Source: a virus
Virus record (IMG/VR): IMGVR_UViG_3300047368_000007
Coordinates: 1 to 38,193 of that record
Strand: one strand, 5' to 3'
DNA length: 38,193 bases
This document shows positions 7,626 to 14,634 of this stretch, in pieces; the first letter of the stretch is position 1, and each line of letters starts with the position of its first letter. The notes beneath the pieces are model-generated. The model did no database searches. It had not been told where the DNA came from and saw only the letters and a list, made by a program, of their open reading frames with translations. The position numbers were made by a program, and so were the translations under genes.

Positions 7626-7936
7626 TGGACTTCAAGCAATACCAACGCAAGGCAGTAAGCTTTGCTGTCTACCCTGATACACACAAGGTACTCTACCCTA
7701 CCCTAGGGTTGTGTGGTGAGGCAGGTGAGGTAGCTGAGAAGGTTAAGAAGCAGGTACGTGACAATAAGTTCAGCCGCCACGAGACAGCCAAAGAACTTGG
7801 TGATGTGTTGTGGTACCTAGCTAACCTAGCCAATGACCTAGGTTACAGCCTTACTGAGATTGCTGAGAACAACATTGAGAAACTAGAGAGCCGCAAGGAA
7901 CGTGGTGTCATACAAGGATCAGGAGATAACAGATGA
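7625..7936 (+). CDS. mazG: MazG-like nucleotide pyrophosphohydrolase (103 aa)
   Basis: All-alpha NTP-PPase of the MazG family. The metal-binding pattern is present: GLCGEAGEVAEKVKK (EAGE-type helix) and KELGDVLWYLANLA (ExxD helix). Single-domain MazG proteins of this size are common in marine phages, where they hydrolyse (d)NTPs, with dGTP and dCTP reported as substrates for some cyanophage forms; older ideas link them to ppGpp. I start at 7625 because of the TAATG junction and a purine-rich site, not at an ATG 21 nt earlier. It belongs with ThyX and RNR in nucleotide handling. Confidence 0.9.
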   Translation: MDFKQYQRKAVSFAVYPDTHKVLYPTLGLCGEAGEVAEKVKKQVRDNKFSRHETAKELGDVLWYLANLANDLGYSLTEIAENNIEKLESRKERGVIQGSGDNR

Positions 7937-8112
7937 GTTGGTTTTGGCGATACGTAAACTACCTAGCCACATGGCGTACACACCGTAATGCTATCAAACA
8001 ACTGAACATGTTGACAGACAGAGAGCTACGAGATATTGGTATCAACAGAGCAGACATCGACCGAATGGTCTGGCTCAAAGAAGACAAAGAGAAACGAGGG
8101 AAACAAAAATGA
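7933..8112 (+). CDS. DUF1127 (YjiS-like) small protein (59 aa)
   Basis: Too short to stand out, but clear: ATG at 7933 overlaps the MazG stop (ATGA), and its own stop at 8110-8112 overlaps the RNR start (ATGA). The N-terminus is an aromatic and basic helix (MSWFWRYVNYLATWRTHRN). The second helix pair, LNMLTDRELRDIGINRADI, is the diagnostic DUF1127 pattern. This family is abundant in Alphaproteobacteria, where some members bind RNA and affect sRNA maturation and turnover, or influence phosphate and carbon metabolism (for example CcaF1 of Rhodobacter sphaeroides). A phage copy may act on host RNA; that is inference. It also supports an alphaproteobacterial host. Confidence 0.85.
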   Translation: MSWFWRYVNYLATWRTHRNAIKQLNMLTDRELRDIGINRADIDRMVWLKEDKEKRGKQK

Positions 8113-10010
8113 TTAACAACTACCTACCCACTGACTACCAAGCCTTCATCCACACGTCACGTTACGCACGTTGGTTAGACGATGAGGGTCGCCGTGAGAA
8201 CTGGGGTGAAACTGTCATGCGTTACATTGACAACCTAGTATCAAGCAAGGTCGATCAAGATACAGCTGTTGAGATTGAAGAGGCTATCATGGACCTGTCT
8301 GTCATGCCCTCTATGAGAGCCTTGATGACAGCTGGCCCTGCATTGGAACGAGACAACACAGCTGGCTACAACTGTAGCTACCTACCCGTAGATGACGTAA
8401 AGTCCTTCGATGAAGCTATGTTTATCCTGTTGTGTGGCACTGGTGTAGGTTTCTCTGTTGAACGTCAGTTCATCTCCAAGCTACCAGAAGTACCAGAGTT
8501 GTTTGAGAGTGACACGACTATCGTTGTCAAGGACAGCAAAGAAGGTTGGGCCAAGGCTTTCCGTCAAGTGATTGCACTCCTGTATAGTGGTGAGATTCCT
8601 CAGTGGGATGTGTCTAAGGTACGTCCAGCTGGTGCCAAGCTTAAGACATTCGGTGGTCGTGCCTCAGGCCCAGCACCACTGGTTGACCTGTTCAACTTCA
8701 CTATCCGTACCTTCAAGGAAGCACAGGGTAAGAAGCTTAGTTCACTACAAGCACACGACATCATGTGTAAGATCGGTGAAGTAGTTGTAGTAGGTGGTGT
8801 ACGTCGATCAGCTATGATCTCTTTGTCTAACCTATCTGATGATCGTATGCGTCACGCCAAGTCAGGCGCATGGTGGGAGACAGGACCTCAACGTGCCTTG
8901 GCTAACAACTCCGTAAGCTACACAGAAAAACCAGACAGCCTGTCCTTCATGCGTGAGTGGATGGCATTGGTTGAGTCAGGCTCAGGTGAACGTGGTATCT
9001 TTAATCGTGAGGCATCCAAGAAACAGGCGGCTAAGAATGGACGACGTGATGCAGACTATGACTTCGGGACTAACCCATGTTCGGAAATCATCTTGCGTCC
9101 ATACCAATTCTGTAACCTAACGGAGGTTGTTGTACGTGCTACTGACACTGTGGAATCACTTGAACGAAAAGTTAAACTGGCAACCATTCTGGGTACGATC
9201 CAGTCAAGCTACACAAAGTTCCCCTACCTGCGAAAGGTGTGGCAACGAAACACCGAAGAAGAACGACTGTTGGGTGTGTCTCTCACGGGGATAATGGACA
9301 ACCCCCTTATGACTACATCTAACAAAGGATTGGAGAAAACTCTTGGACACCTCAAACAAGTCGCCGTCGATACGAACAAAGAATGGGCTGAAAAGTTGGG
9401 GGTACCTGTATCTGCTGCCATTACTTGCGTCAAGCCTTCTGGTACTGTTAGTCAGCTGGTTGATTCTGCATCAGGAATCCACGCCAGACACAGTCCCTTT
9501 TATATCCGCACCGTCAGAGGTGACAACAAAGATCCTCTCACCCAGTTCATGATTGATCAGGGTATCCCTAACGAACCTGACGTAATGAAGCCAGATGCTA
9601 CTACAGTATTCAGCTTCCCTATGAAAGCACCTGAGGGGGCAGTGTGTACAGCAGACATGACAGCTATTGAGCAGCTGGATATGTGGTTGGCGTACCAACG
9701 TGCATGGTGTGAGCACAAACCATCTGTGACTATCAACGTCAAAGCAGACGAGTGGTTCGAGGTAGGTGCCTATGTGTACAAGCACTTCGATGAAATGTCA
9801 GGGGTATCCTTCCTGCCCTTCTCAGAGCATACCTACCAGCAAGCACCCTATCAAGATGTAGGTAAGTCAGACTACGAAATGCTCTTGTCACTCCAGCCTA
9901 AGTCTATAGACTGGTCTAAGTTGTCAGAGTATGAGGCTGAGGATAACACAGCTGGTAGTCAGACACTGGCTTGCTCAGGTGATAGCTGTGAGATTGTGGA
10001 TCTAGTCTAA
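8109..10010 (+). CDS. nrdJ: Class II (adenosylcobalamin-dependent) ribonucleotide reductase (633 aa)
   Basis: Reduces ribonucleotides to deoxyribonucleotides using coenzyme B12 as radical source, without oxygen or a second subunit. Catalytic residues fit the monomeric Lactobacillus-type enzyme. NPCSEI (Asn322, Cys324, Glu326) is the radical site. Cys89 (NCSYLP) and Cys335 (FCNLTE) are the redox pair; the 11-residue gap from Cys324 equals that of the Lactobacillus enzyme. The C-terminal Cys622/Cys627 (CSGDSC) shuttles electrons. It is about 100 residues shorter than the Lactobacillus protein. TAATG couples it to the glutaredoxin gene. This is the gene after which cobaviruses are named. Codon use shifts in the middle (see findings). 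Confidence 0.95.
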   Translation: MINNYLPTDYQAFIHTSRYARWLDDEGRRENWGETVMRYIDNLVSSKVDQDTAVEIEEAIMDLSVMPSMRALMTAGPALERDNTAGYNCSYLPVDDVKSFDEAMFILLCGTGVGFSVERQFISKLPEVPELFESDTTIVVKDSKEGWAKAFRQVIALLYSGEIPQWDVSKVRPAGAKLKTFGGRASGPAPLVDLFNFTIRTFKEAQGKKLSSLQAHDIMCKIGEVVVVGGVRRSAMISLSNLSDDRMRHAKSGAWWETGPQRALANNSVSYTEKPDSLSFMREWMALVESGSGERGIFNREASKKQAAKNGRRDADYDFGTNPCSEIILRPYQFCNLTEVVVRATDTVESLERKVKLATILGTIQSSYTKFPYLRKVWQRNTEEERLLGVSLTGIMDNPLMTTSNKGLEKTLGHLKQVAVDTNKEWAEKLGVPVSAAITCVKPSGTVSQLVDSASGIHARHSPFYIRTVRGDNKDPLTQFMIDQGIPNEPDVMKPDATTVFSFPMKAPEGAVCTADMTAIEQLDMWLAYQRAWCEHKPSVTINVKADEWFEVGAYVYKHFDEMSGVSFLPFSEHTYQQAPYQDVGKSDYEMLLSLQPKSIDWSKLSEYEAEDNTAGSQTLACSGDSCEIVDLV

Positions 10011-10255
10011 TGTACATCATGATCACACGAGACCAATGTAACTTCTGTGACTCAGCAAAGGCCCTCCTAGAGGGGGCCTCCCTGCCCTACACTACGTACA
10101 ATGTACAGTCACCTAGTAGTAAGTGGGTGTTGACATTGCTTAAACAGGCAGGGCATACTACGGTACCGCAGATATTCAAACCAGATGGCACATATGTGGG
10201 TGGCTACACAGAGTTAAGAGAAATGATGGTAGCCAACTGTCCAAAGGAGTTCTAA
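10010..10255 (+). CDS. Glutaredoxin / NrdH-like redoxin (81 aa)
   Basis: Small thioredoxin-fold reductant, probably the electron donor for the adjacent RNR. The active site is CNFC (residues 11-14) in the context TRDQCNFCDSAK. A cis-Pro motif, TVPQIF, and a GGYTEL C-terminal motif complete the glutaredoxin/NrdH pattern. Its ATG overlaps the RNR stop (TAATG), so the pair is translated together. Confidence 0.92.
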   Translation: MYIMITRDQCNFCDSAKALLEGASLPYTTYNVQSPSSKWVLTLLKQAGHTTVPQIFKPDGTYVGGYTELREMMVANCPKEF

Positions 10256-10257
10256 TC

Positions 10258-10692
10258 ATGATCAAACGACCATTCAGTAAAGCCCTCTACGAGGCCTACG
10301 ACAAACCTGCACGGAATGCCTTGGTACCCTACTTGGAAAGCAACGGCCACACTATCGTCAACAACGAAGAGAACTACAATGTTGATGTAGTATCCCAGAA
10401 GGCTGGCCTTACTTACTACAATGAGGTGGAAGTAAAGACTGCATGGAAAGGTGACTGGCCTACCCATTGGGCTGAGGTACGTCTACCTGAACGTAAGAAA
10501 CGACTGAAGGAAAAACATAAGGACGGTGTGCTAAACTTCTACATCTTCCGTCCTGACTTCAAGCAAGCATGGCGCATCAAGGACACACTACTCACTGACG
10601 ACATCCTCAGGGAAGCTAAGGGTCGTTACATTGTGAAGGGCGAGAAGTTCTTCCACATCCCTTACACAAAGGCAGAGTTAGTTAAACTATGA
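10258..10692 (+). CDS. Possible PD-(D/E)XK nuclease-fold protein (144 aa)
   Basis: Conserved-looking phage protein without a firm family. Asp43 (YNVDVVS) followed by Glu58-Val-Lys60 (NEVEVKTAW) gives the D-(x)n-E-x-K spacing of PD-(D/E)XK nucleases, set in predicted beta strands (VDVVS, LTYYNEVEVKT, LNFYIF). It could be a small DNA-processing enzyme acting with the exonuclease and resolvase, or an inactive relative. AAAGGAG precedes the start, and the stop overlaps phoH by ATGA. Confidence 0.65.
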   Translation: MIKRPFSKALYEAYDKPARNALVPYLESNGHTIVNNEENYNVDVVSQKAGLTYYNEVEVKTAWKGDWPTHWAEVRLPERKKRLKEKHKDGVLNFYIFRPDFKQAWRIKDTLLTDDILREAKGRYIVKGEKFFHIPYTKAELVKL

Positions 10693-11399
10693 TTGATACA
10701 GACTTTCCTGAGAAACCAACACGCACTCGACGGAAAACTAACTACAAGGGTGCTGCTGCCAAGAAGACTTCTGGTCTAGTACCACGGACAGACAGGCAGA
10801 AGGAATTGATCTCAGCACTGAACTCTTGTAGTCAGGTGTTTATCCTAGGTCCAGCTGGTACAGGTAAGACTTACGTGACAGCCACCTATGCAGCTGACCT
10901 GTACACTACCAAGAACATAGACAAGATAGTTATCACTCGTCCTCATGTGGCCGTAGGTAAGGAGCTAGGCTTCCTCAAGGGTGACCTGACAGAGAAGACT
11001 ATGCCATGGGCCTTGCCTGTGCTAGACGTACTGGAGAAACACCTTGGTAAAGGAACTGTTGAGACAGGGATCAAGAATGGTAACATTGAGATGGCACCTC
11101 TTGCACTTATGCGTGGGCGTAGCTTCGATAATGCCTTTATAATTGTAGACGAGACACAGAACATCACGATACATGAGTTGAAGATGTTGCTGACAAGGGT
11201 AGGTGAAGGGACTACCATCGTCCTCAACGGGGATGTACAACAGTCAGACTTGAAGGAAGCAGACGGTCTGTCTAAGGTGATACACCTAGCCAAGAAGCAT
11301 ATGTTACCTGTGCCTATCATTGAGTTTGGTGTTGACGATATTGTACGTAGTGATATATGTGCTCAATGGGTCAAGGTCTTTATGGAGGAAAAACTATAA
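10689..11399 (+). CDS. phoH: PhoH-like ATPase (236 aa)
   Basis: P-loop ATPase of the PhoH family. Walker A is GPAGTGKT, Walker B is IIVDETQN, and TRPHVAVGKELGFLKGD and LNGDVQQSD are the other family motifs. Bacterial PhoH was first noted as phosphate-starvation inducible and is related to the helicase 1 superfamily; it is very common in marine phages, where its job is still unsettled (RNA or phospholipid metabolism have been proposed). A Lys/Arg-rich N-terminal tail of about 30 residues precedes the domain. It shares TAATG with the next gene. Confidence 0.93.
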   Translation: MIDTDFPEKPTRTRRKTNYKGAAAKKTSGLVPRTDRQKELISALNSCSQVFILGPAGTGKTYVTATYAADLYTTKNIDKIVITRPHVAVGKELGFLKGDLTEKTMPWALPVLDVLEKHLGKGTVETGIKNGNIEMAPLALMRGRSFDNAFIIVDETQNITIHELKMLLTRVGEGTTIVLNGDVQQSDLKEADGLSKVIHLAKKHMLPVPIIEFGVDDIVRSDICAQWVKVFMEEKL

Positions 11400-11698
11400 T
11401 GGTAGACATCTACTGTCCTGAGTGTAGCAATCTGATTGACGACAATGGGAAATGCTTTGAGTGTATAGTATACGATCCCGTTAACAAACCTGCACACTAC
11501 AACCTTGGTGATGGTGTCGAGTGTATTGACTACATCAAACAAGTGTTAGGTAAGGAAGGGTTCATCGACTACTGTCATGGTAACATGATCAAGTATCAAC
11601 ACCGATACAAGTACAAGAGGAACGCAGTTGAGGACATGGAGAAAGCCCAGTGGTACCTCAACAGGATGGTCGAGACACTTAAGGAACTACACAAGTAG
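11399..11698 (+). CDS. Zinc-ribbon plus DUF3310 protein (99 aa)
   Basis: The last rightward gene. The N-terminus is a short zinc ribbon, CPECSNLIDDNGKCFEC (two CxxC pairs). The rest is a DUF3310 (SaV-like) domain with the typical NKPAHY motif, then VECIDYIKQ, FCHGNxIKY-like (YCHGNMIKYQHRYKYK) and AQWYLNRMVE. T7 gp1.7 belongs to this domain family and has been described as a nucleotide kinase; whether this protein has that activity is unknown. The ATG at 11399 overlaps the phoH stop; an ATG 42 nt upstream inside phoH is rejected. Confidence 0.8.
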   Translation: MVDIYCPECSNLIDDNGKCFECIVYDPVNKPAHYNLGDGVECIDYIKQVLGKEGFIDYCHGNMIKYQHRYKYKRNAVEDMEKAQWYLNRMVETLKELHK

Positions 11699-11706
11699 AC
11701 AAAAGA

Positions 11707-11736
11707 AAAGCCCCTTGGATTTCTCCTTGGGGCTTT
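11707..11736. terminator. Bidirectional terminator between the convergent arms
   Basis: AAAGCCCC (11707-11714) pairs perfectly with GGGGCTTT (11729-11736); a 2x2 internal mismatch and two more GC pairs extend the stem. It lies between the stop of the last + gene (11698) and the stop of the last - gene (11740). On the minus strand it is followed by a T-rich tract (complement of 11700-11706); on the plus strand the following tract is AACTTATTTCTTCTT. It can therefore end both arms. Confidence 0.75.
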
Positions 11737-11739
11737 AAC

Positions 11740-12093
11740 TTATTTCTTCTTCTTCTTGATAGTCGCCATCTTATTTTTCATTGTCTTAAGTTTAGGCTTT
11801 GCTTTTGTATTAGGCATGGTAGCAAACCCACGACTCTTCATGGCGCCTTTACCGTATCGGTCTACATTGTCGATGTCTGTAAGGGTTTTCTTAGAAATGG
11901 CACGCATAGTTGCTTCATGGGTGACTTTAGCTTTTTTAAGTCTCTTTATAGCTTCTTTGTTACCTGTTGTACCACTGTCTGAAAATCTACTGATAGTAGA
12001 AATAATCTGTTTATTTGATCTATTGTTTTCTTTCTTTAGTGCTCTGTTGTAGCTGTCGTATGCCTTTGATTTTGCGATCTTTGAACTTGCCAT
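11740..12093 (-). CDS. Very basic late protein with Lys tail (117 aa)
   Basis: Last gene of the leftward arm. About one third of residues are Lys or Arg and it ends in KMATIKKKKK. It has no hydrophobic segment and no recognisable domain. Its ATG shares TAATG with the upstream micro-gene. Small basic proteins at the end of late operons could be DNA-binding or virion components; this is a guess. It belongs to a run of three basic proteins (11740-12316). Confidence 0.65.
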   Translation of the reverse strand: MASSKIAKSKAYDSYNRALKKENNRSNKQIISTISRFSDSGTTGNKEAIKRLKKAKVTHEATMRAISKKTLTDIDNVDRYGKGAMKSRGFATMPNTKAKPKLKTMKNKMATIKKKKK

Positions 12094-12173
12094 TACTTCT
12101 TTCCTTTCTTTTTGATGGGCTTCTTCTTAGTGCTGTTAGGGTATGGCATCTTCTTACCGTTCTTAACTGGCAT
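12093..12173 (-). CDS. 26-residue Lys-rich micro-protein
   Basis: ATG at 12173-12171 (complement), stop shared as TAATG with the following gene at 12093, and its own start shares TAATG with the preceding 47-residue gene. The product is MPVKNGKKMPYPNSTKKKPI followed by KKKGKK: nearly half lysine, with a small polar core. A weak purine-rich site lies in the end of the previous gene. The two exact start-stop overlaps and the same basic character as both neighbours are the evidence. Function is unknown. Confidence 0.5.
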   Translation of the reverse strand: MPVKNGKKMPYPNSTKKKPIKKKGKK

Positions 12174-12316
12174 TATTTCTTCCTTGTCTTTGCTGCTTGC
12201 TTAAAGTTCTTTGCAGTAGGTGCACCCTTACTGCCAACCTTCCTCATTTTCTCACCTGATCCAGCTGCGATACGTTTCCGTTTAGCATGGATGTTAGCAT
12301 ATAGTCCTTTAGCCAT
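12173..12316 (-). CDS. 47-residue conserved basic phage protein
   Basis: ATG at 12316 with AAAGGA about 8 nt upstream; stop shared as TAATG with the next micro-gene. It begins MAKGLYANIHAKRKRIAAGS and continues GEKMRKVGSKGAPTAKNFKQ, ending in Lys residues. I recall nearly identical short proteins from many marine podoviruses and myoviruses (including cyanophages and pelagiphages), always without known function. The strong conservation of such a tiny protein suggests a real role, perhaps in the virion or on nucleic acid. Confidence 0.75.
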   Translation of the reverse strand: MAKGLYANIHAKRKRIAAGSGEKMRKVGSKGAPTAKNFKQAAKTRKK

Positions 12317-12325
12317 GTCGATCCT

Positions 12326-12775
12326 TTATTTACCTAGTGGGTTTTCATTGAGGTAATCGTAAGCTTCCCAGATGTCATCTATCTCAGTCTGTAGTGTCTT
12401 AAGTGTGTCATCTAGGTTATCAGTAACAGTAGTAGATTTGTCCACCTGACTACGTAAGTCAAGCAGAAGTTTCTGTTGCTCTAGTATCTGTTGCATGTTG
12501 GTGGACAGAGTAGCAAGCTTCTCGTTCAACCCACGTACATCATTGTCATTGATGGCTTGCTCTAGTGTCTGGACACGGGAGCCTAGTGCACCAGCCTTGG
12601 CATCAAAGGAAGCAGACTTCTCGACAACCTCTTGTATACCTGCCTCTACACCGTAGAACCTTTGCAGTGTATCGTAGGACCACCACACCCCACCTGCTAC
12701 AGAGGACAGGACAGGTAACCCTACGGCTACCATCCAGCCCTTTACGTTATACCCTGCAAACTTGAAGTCGATCAT
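12326..12775 (-). CDS. Membrane-anchored coiled-coil protein (149 aa)
   Basis: Residues about 12-33 form one hydrophobic segment (WMVAVGLPVLSSVAGGVWW). The remaining about 110 residues are a long polar helix with heptad leucines (VQTLEQAIND, LNEKLATLSTNMQQILEQ) typical of a coiled coil. This is the plan of an i-spanin-like or other envelope-anchored protein, and its late position fits a lysis or envelope role, though no family was recognised. Its ATG overlaps the stop of the upstream exported protein (ATGA). Confidence 0.65.
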   Translation of the reverse strand: MIDFKFAGYNVKGWMVAVGLPVLSSVAGGVWWSYDTLQRFYGVEAGIQEVVEKSASFDAKAGALGSRVQTLEQAINDNDVRGLNEKLATLSTNMQQILEQQKLLLDLRSQVDKSTTVTDNLDDTLKTLQTEIDDIWEAYDYLNENPLGK

Positions 12776-13650
12776 TGTGTTGGGTACCCACCGTATTCGT
12801 TGATGTACTCACCAGCACCAAAGACTTCCTCAGCATTCTTGAAGTCTGGTGTGAGGTAACCTTGGAAACCTGTGCCGAAACCTGAGTCATCCCATGCAAT
12901 GACGAACTCATCCATGGATTGTGTGTAGCTGATAGCTGTGTAGGTACCGACAAGAAAGCTACCCTGTGCAGCATAGCTGTCTACTGTAGATGTCAGGTCC
13001 TCATTGTTAGCTGCAGCCATGAAAGCACCAGCCTGTTGAGCAAACACTTCGACTGCTACTACAGCCTCGTTGTAGGTGTTGACCTCTTCGGTATCCAAGG
13101 AGAACTCATCCGTTGCCAGCATACCCTGTAGCTCTACCTGCTCAGGCTTAGTGTCGGCCTCAGCTGCAACACTAGCTACCTCTACGGCTGTCATGACTAC
13201 TGATGTAGCATCTGTAAGTGTGTCAATGGCAATCGTCAGGCTGTTCATTGCAGCTGCATGCTCTTGCATAAACATCTGTTCAGCTGTCTCAGCCACTGCA
13301 TAGTCATGGTTAAGCACTAGCTCTTTGGCATTCAGGTAGTTACCTAGTTCCTCTGAGGTGATAAGCCCCTCGTTCAAGGCGTTGTCCTCAATGACACCAC
13401 CAATAGCAGCATAGCCTACAGCACCTACAGTCATGACACCATTGGTCTGGATACGTCCCTGAATGTTGTTGATAGAGGCGATCAGCTGGTCGATCTTTTC
13501 TTGGCCAGTTAGCTCGTAGTTACTACCTGTAGTTGTGCAACCGTTGTTGTCACAGTACGTTTCTTGGTAGTAGCTATCGGCTTTTGCTACTCCTGAACTT
13601 ATCACTAATGCTGAGGCTAGGCCCAGTGTCTTTAACTTCTTGCTGATCAT
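12772..13650 (-). CDS. Exported protein with signal peptide, unknown function (292 aa)
   Basis: The N-terminus MISKKLKTLGLASALVISSG followed by VAKADS is a textbook Sec signal peptide (basic n-region, hydrophobic core, A-x-A-like cleavage near residue 25). The mature protein is acidic and Ala-rich, with a paired-Cys start (YCDNNGC) and long predicted helices; no enzyme motif is visible. It overlaps the upstream gene by 77 nt in another frame. An exported phage protein suggests a periplasmic or outer-membrane role late in infection, such as envelope disruption, exclusion, or a virion part acting in the periplasm. Confidence 0.75.
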   Translation of the reverse strand: MISKKLKTLGLASALVISSGVAKADSYYQETYCDNNGCTTTGSNYELTGQEKIDQLIASINNIQGRIQTNGVMTVGAVGYAAIGGVIEDNALNEGLITSEELGNYLNAKELVLNHDYAVAETAEQMFMQEHAAAMNSLTIAIDTLTDATSVVMTAVEVASVAAEADTKPEQVELQGMLATDEFSLDTEEVNTYNEAVVAVEVFAQQAGAFMAAANNEDLTSTVDSYAAQGSFLVGTYTAISYTQSMDEFVIAWDDSGFGTGFQGYLTPDFKNAEEVFGAGEYINEYGGYPTQ

Positions 13651-14278
13651 CTTCTATGTCCTCTCCCGTTCTAAGGATACCATCCCAGAAACCTTTGTTA
13701 TCTGTGTAGCCTACTACATAAAGATCAGGCTCTTCTCTATATTTGAGTAAGGCTTGCTTCCCCATAAGCAGCTTACCAGTTTTAATCTCATTGATGGGGC
13801 AGGGGGTATTGGCTAGGATCATAGCCTTGAATACTTGTGGGTCACCACACAACACTGATATGCCTGACACCTGTAGGCCTAGGCCACCAGCCTGATTGGG
13901 TGCACCTAGTAGCCTAGCATTCTTACGTCTGTTGCAGTTGGGGTCTTGTTGCATACCACCACCTGCTAGACCTATGTTAAGTAGGGACAGGCTCATGGAG
14001 TTAGGCATCAAGCAACTGTCATTGCCACCTGCACCCATGATAGTAGGTGCTATAGCTGACATGACTGGGGCTGCACTTGCAGCACCTGCAGCATTGTAGT
14101 TATTCGTTACGTTATCCGTATCGTTATTGCTGTCTACAGTACTGTTGCTGTTGCTGAAGTCACCAACTGTATCCTGCCCTAGTGTGACACTCACTGAGAA
14201 CATTACGAACGTCAGGGTCAACACACATAAGAGCAGTTGCTGCGTCACCATGTCCCAATTCTTTAAGGGTTCTTGCAT
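13574..14278 (-). CDS. Exported Cys-containing protein, unknown function (234 aa)
   Basis: The N-terminal part has a hydrophobic segment (QLLLCVLTLTFVMFSVSVTL) followed by GQDTVG, so a signal peptide or anchor is likely. An Asn/Asp/Ser/Thr-rich linker follows, then a Gly/Ala/Met region and a Cys-bearing C-terminal domain (SCLMPNSMSLS, QDPNCNRRKNARLL, VLCGDPQVFKAMI, TPCPINEIK, then VGYTDNKGFWD). Proteins with this DPxCNRR and TPCP pattern recur, as I recall, in marine phages without known function. The start is uncertain: I use the ATG at 14278 (AAGAGA upstream); 14251 and 14353 are alternatives. It overlaps the lipoprotein gene and the next gene out of frame. Confidence 0.7.
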   Translation of the reverse strand: MQEPLKNWDMVTQQLLLCVLTLTFVMFSVSVTLGQDTVGDFSNSNSTVDSNNDTDNVTNNYNAAGAASAAPVMSAIAPTIMGAGGNDSCLMPNSMSLSLLNIGLAGGGMQQDPNCNRRKNARLLGAPNQAGGLGLQVSGISVLCGDPQVFKAMILANTPCPINEIKTGKLLMGKQALLKYREEPDLYVVGYTDNKGFWDGILRTGEDIEDDQQEVKDTGPSLSISDKFRSSKSR

Positions 14279-14390
14279 TAAGGTTTCTCTTACAGTTCTC
14301 GTCTTGTGGTAGGCAGACGGATGGGTACTCAATTTGTGTAGTAGCACACCCACCCAACAGGAAGGCTACTGCTACAAACCTAATCAACAT
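14160..14390 (-). CDS. Small lipoprotein, candidate o-spanin (76 aa)
   Basis: The signal peptide MLIRFVAVAFLLGGC ends in a lipobox (LGGC, Cys15), so the mature protein of about 62 residues should be lipid-anchored, probably to the outer membrane. The mature part holds four more Cys (26, 33, 56, 68), which could form disulfides. It starts 11 nt inside the end of a gene for a TM/coiled-coil protein; a TM protein followed by an overlapping small lipoprotein is the usual two-component spanin layout. It is not Pro-rich like lambda Rz1, so the spanin role is an inference. Much of it overlaps the downstream exported-protein gene. Confidence 0.65.
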   Translation of the reverse strand: MLIRFVAVAFLLGGCATTQIEYPSVCLPQDENCKRNLNARTLKELGHGDAATALMCVDPDVRNVLSECHTRAGYSW

Positions 14391-14634
14391 TACGTTCTAG
14401 GTGTATACGGATGGCCTTTATGTTCTCATCCATACGGGCCAATGTGATAGCCTGTGTCTGAACTATCTTCTCTAGTCCATCCAGACGTGCCTCAGACCTT
14501 ACGATGTTACGGCTGTTAAGCTCGACTGCACTGTCAAGACTACTGACATACCACACAAGAGCTATGGTCTGACAGATGATTGCTAGTATAAAGGTCAGGG
14601 GTACTGACTTAGATAGATGCCATTGATTGTCCAT
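14380..14634 (-). CDS. Single-TM coiled-coil protein, candidate i-spanin (84 aa)
   Basis: The N-terminus MDNQWHLSKSVPL leads into one membrane span (TFILAIICQTIALVWYVSSL), then a charged helix to the end with heptad spacing (ARLDGLEKIVQTQAITLARM). This N-in, periplasmic coiled-coil plan matches i-spanins, and a lipoprotein gene overlaps its end. The ATG at 14634 shares TAATG with the upstream gene and has AAGGTG before it; a GTG 6 nt earlier is possible. No family was recognised, so the role rests on architecture and context. Confidence 0.6.
   Translation of the reverse strand: MDNQWHLSKSVPLTFILAIICQTIALVWYVSSLDSAVELNSRNIVRSEARLDGLEKIVQTQAITLARMDENIKAIRIHLERNVD

Noticed and set aside
11756-12356. 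Plus-strand hydrophobic open frames opposite the Lys-rich genes
   Set aside because: They are mirror images of Lys-rich coding on the other strand (Lys codons read as Phe/Leu), have no ribosome-binding sites and run past the arm terminator.
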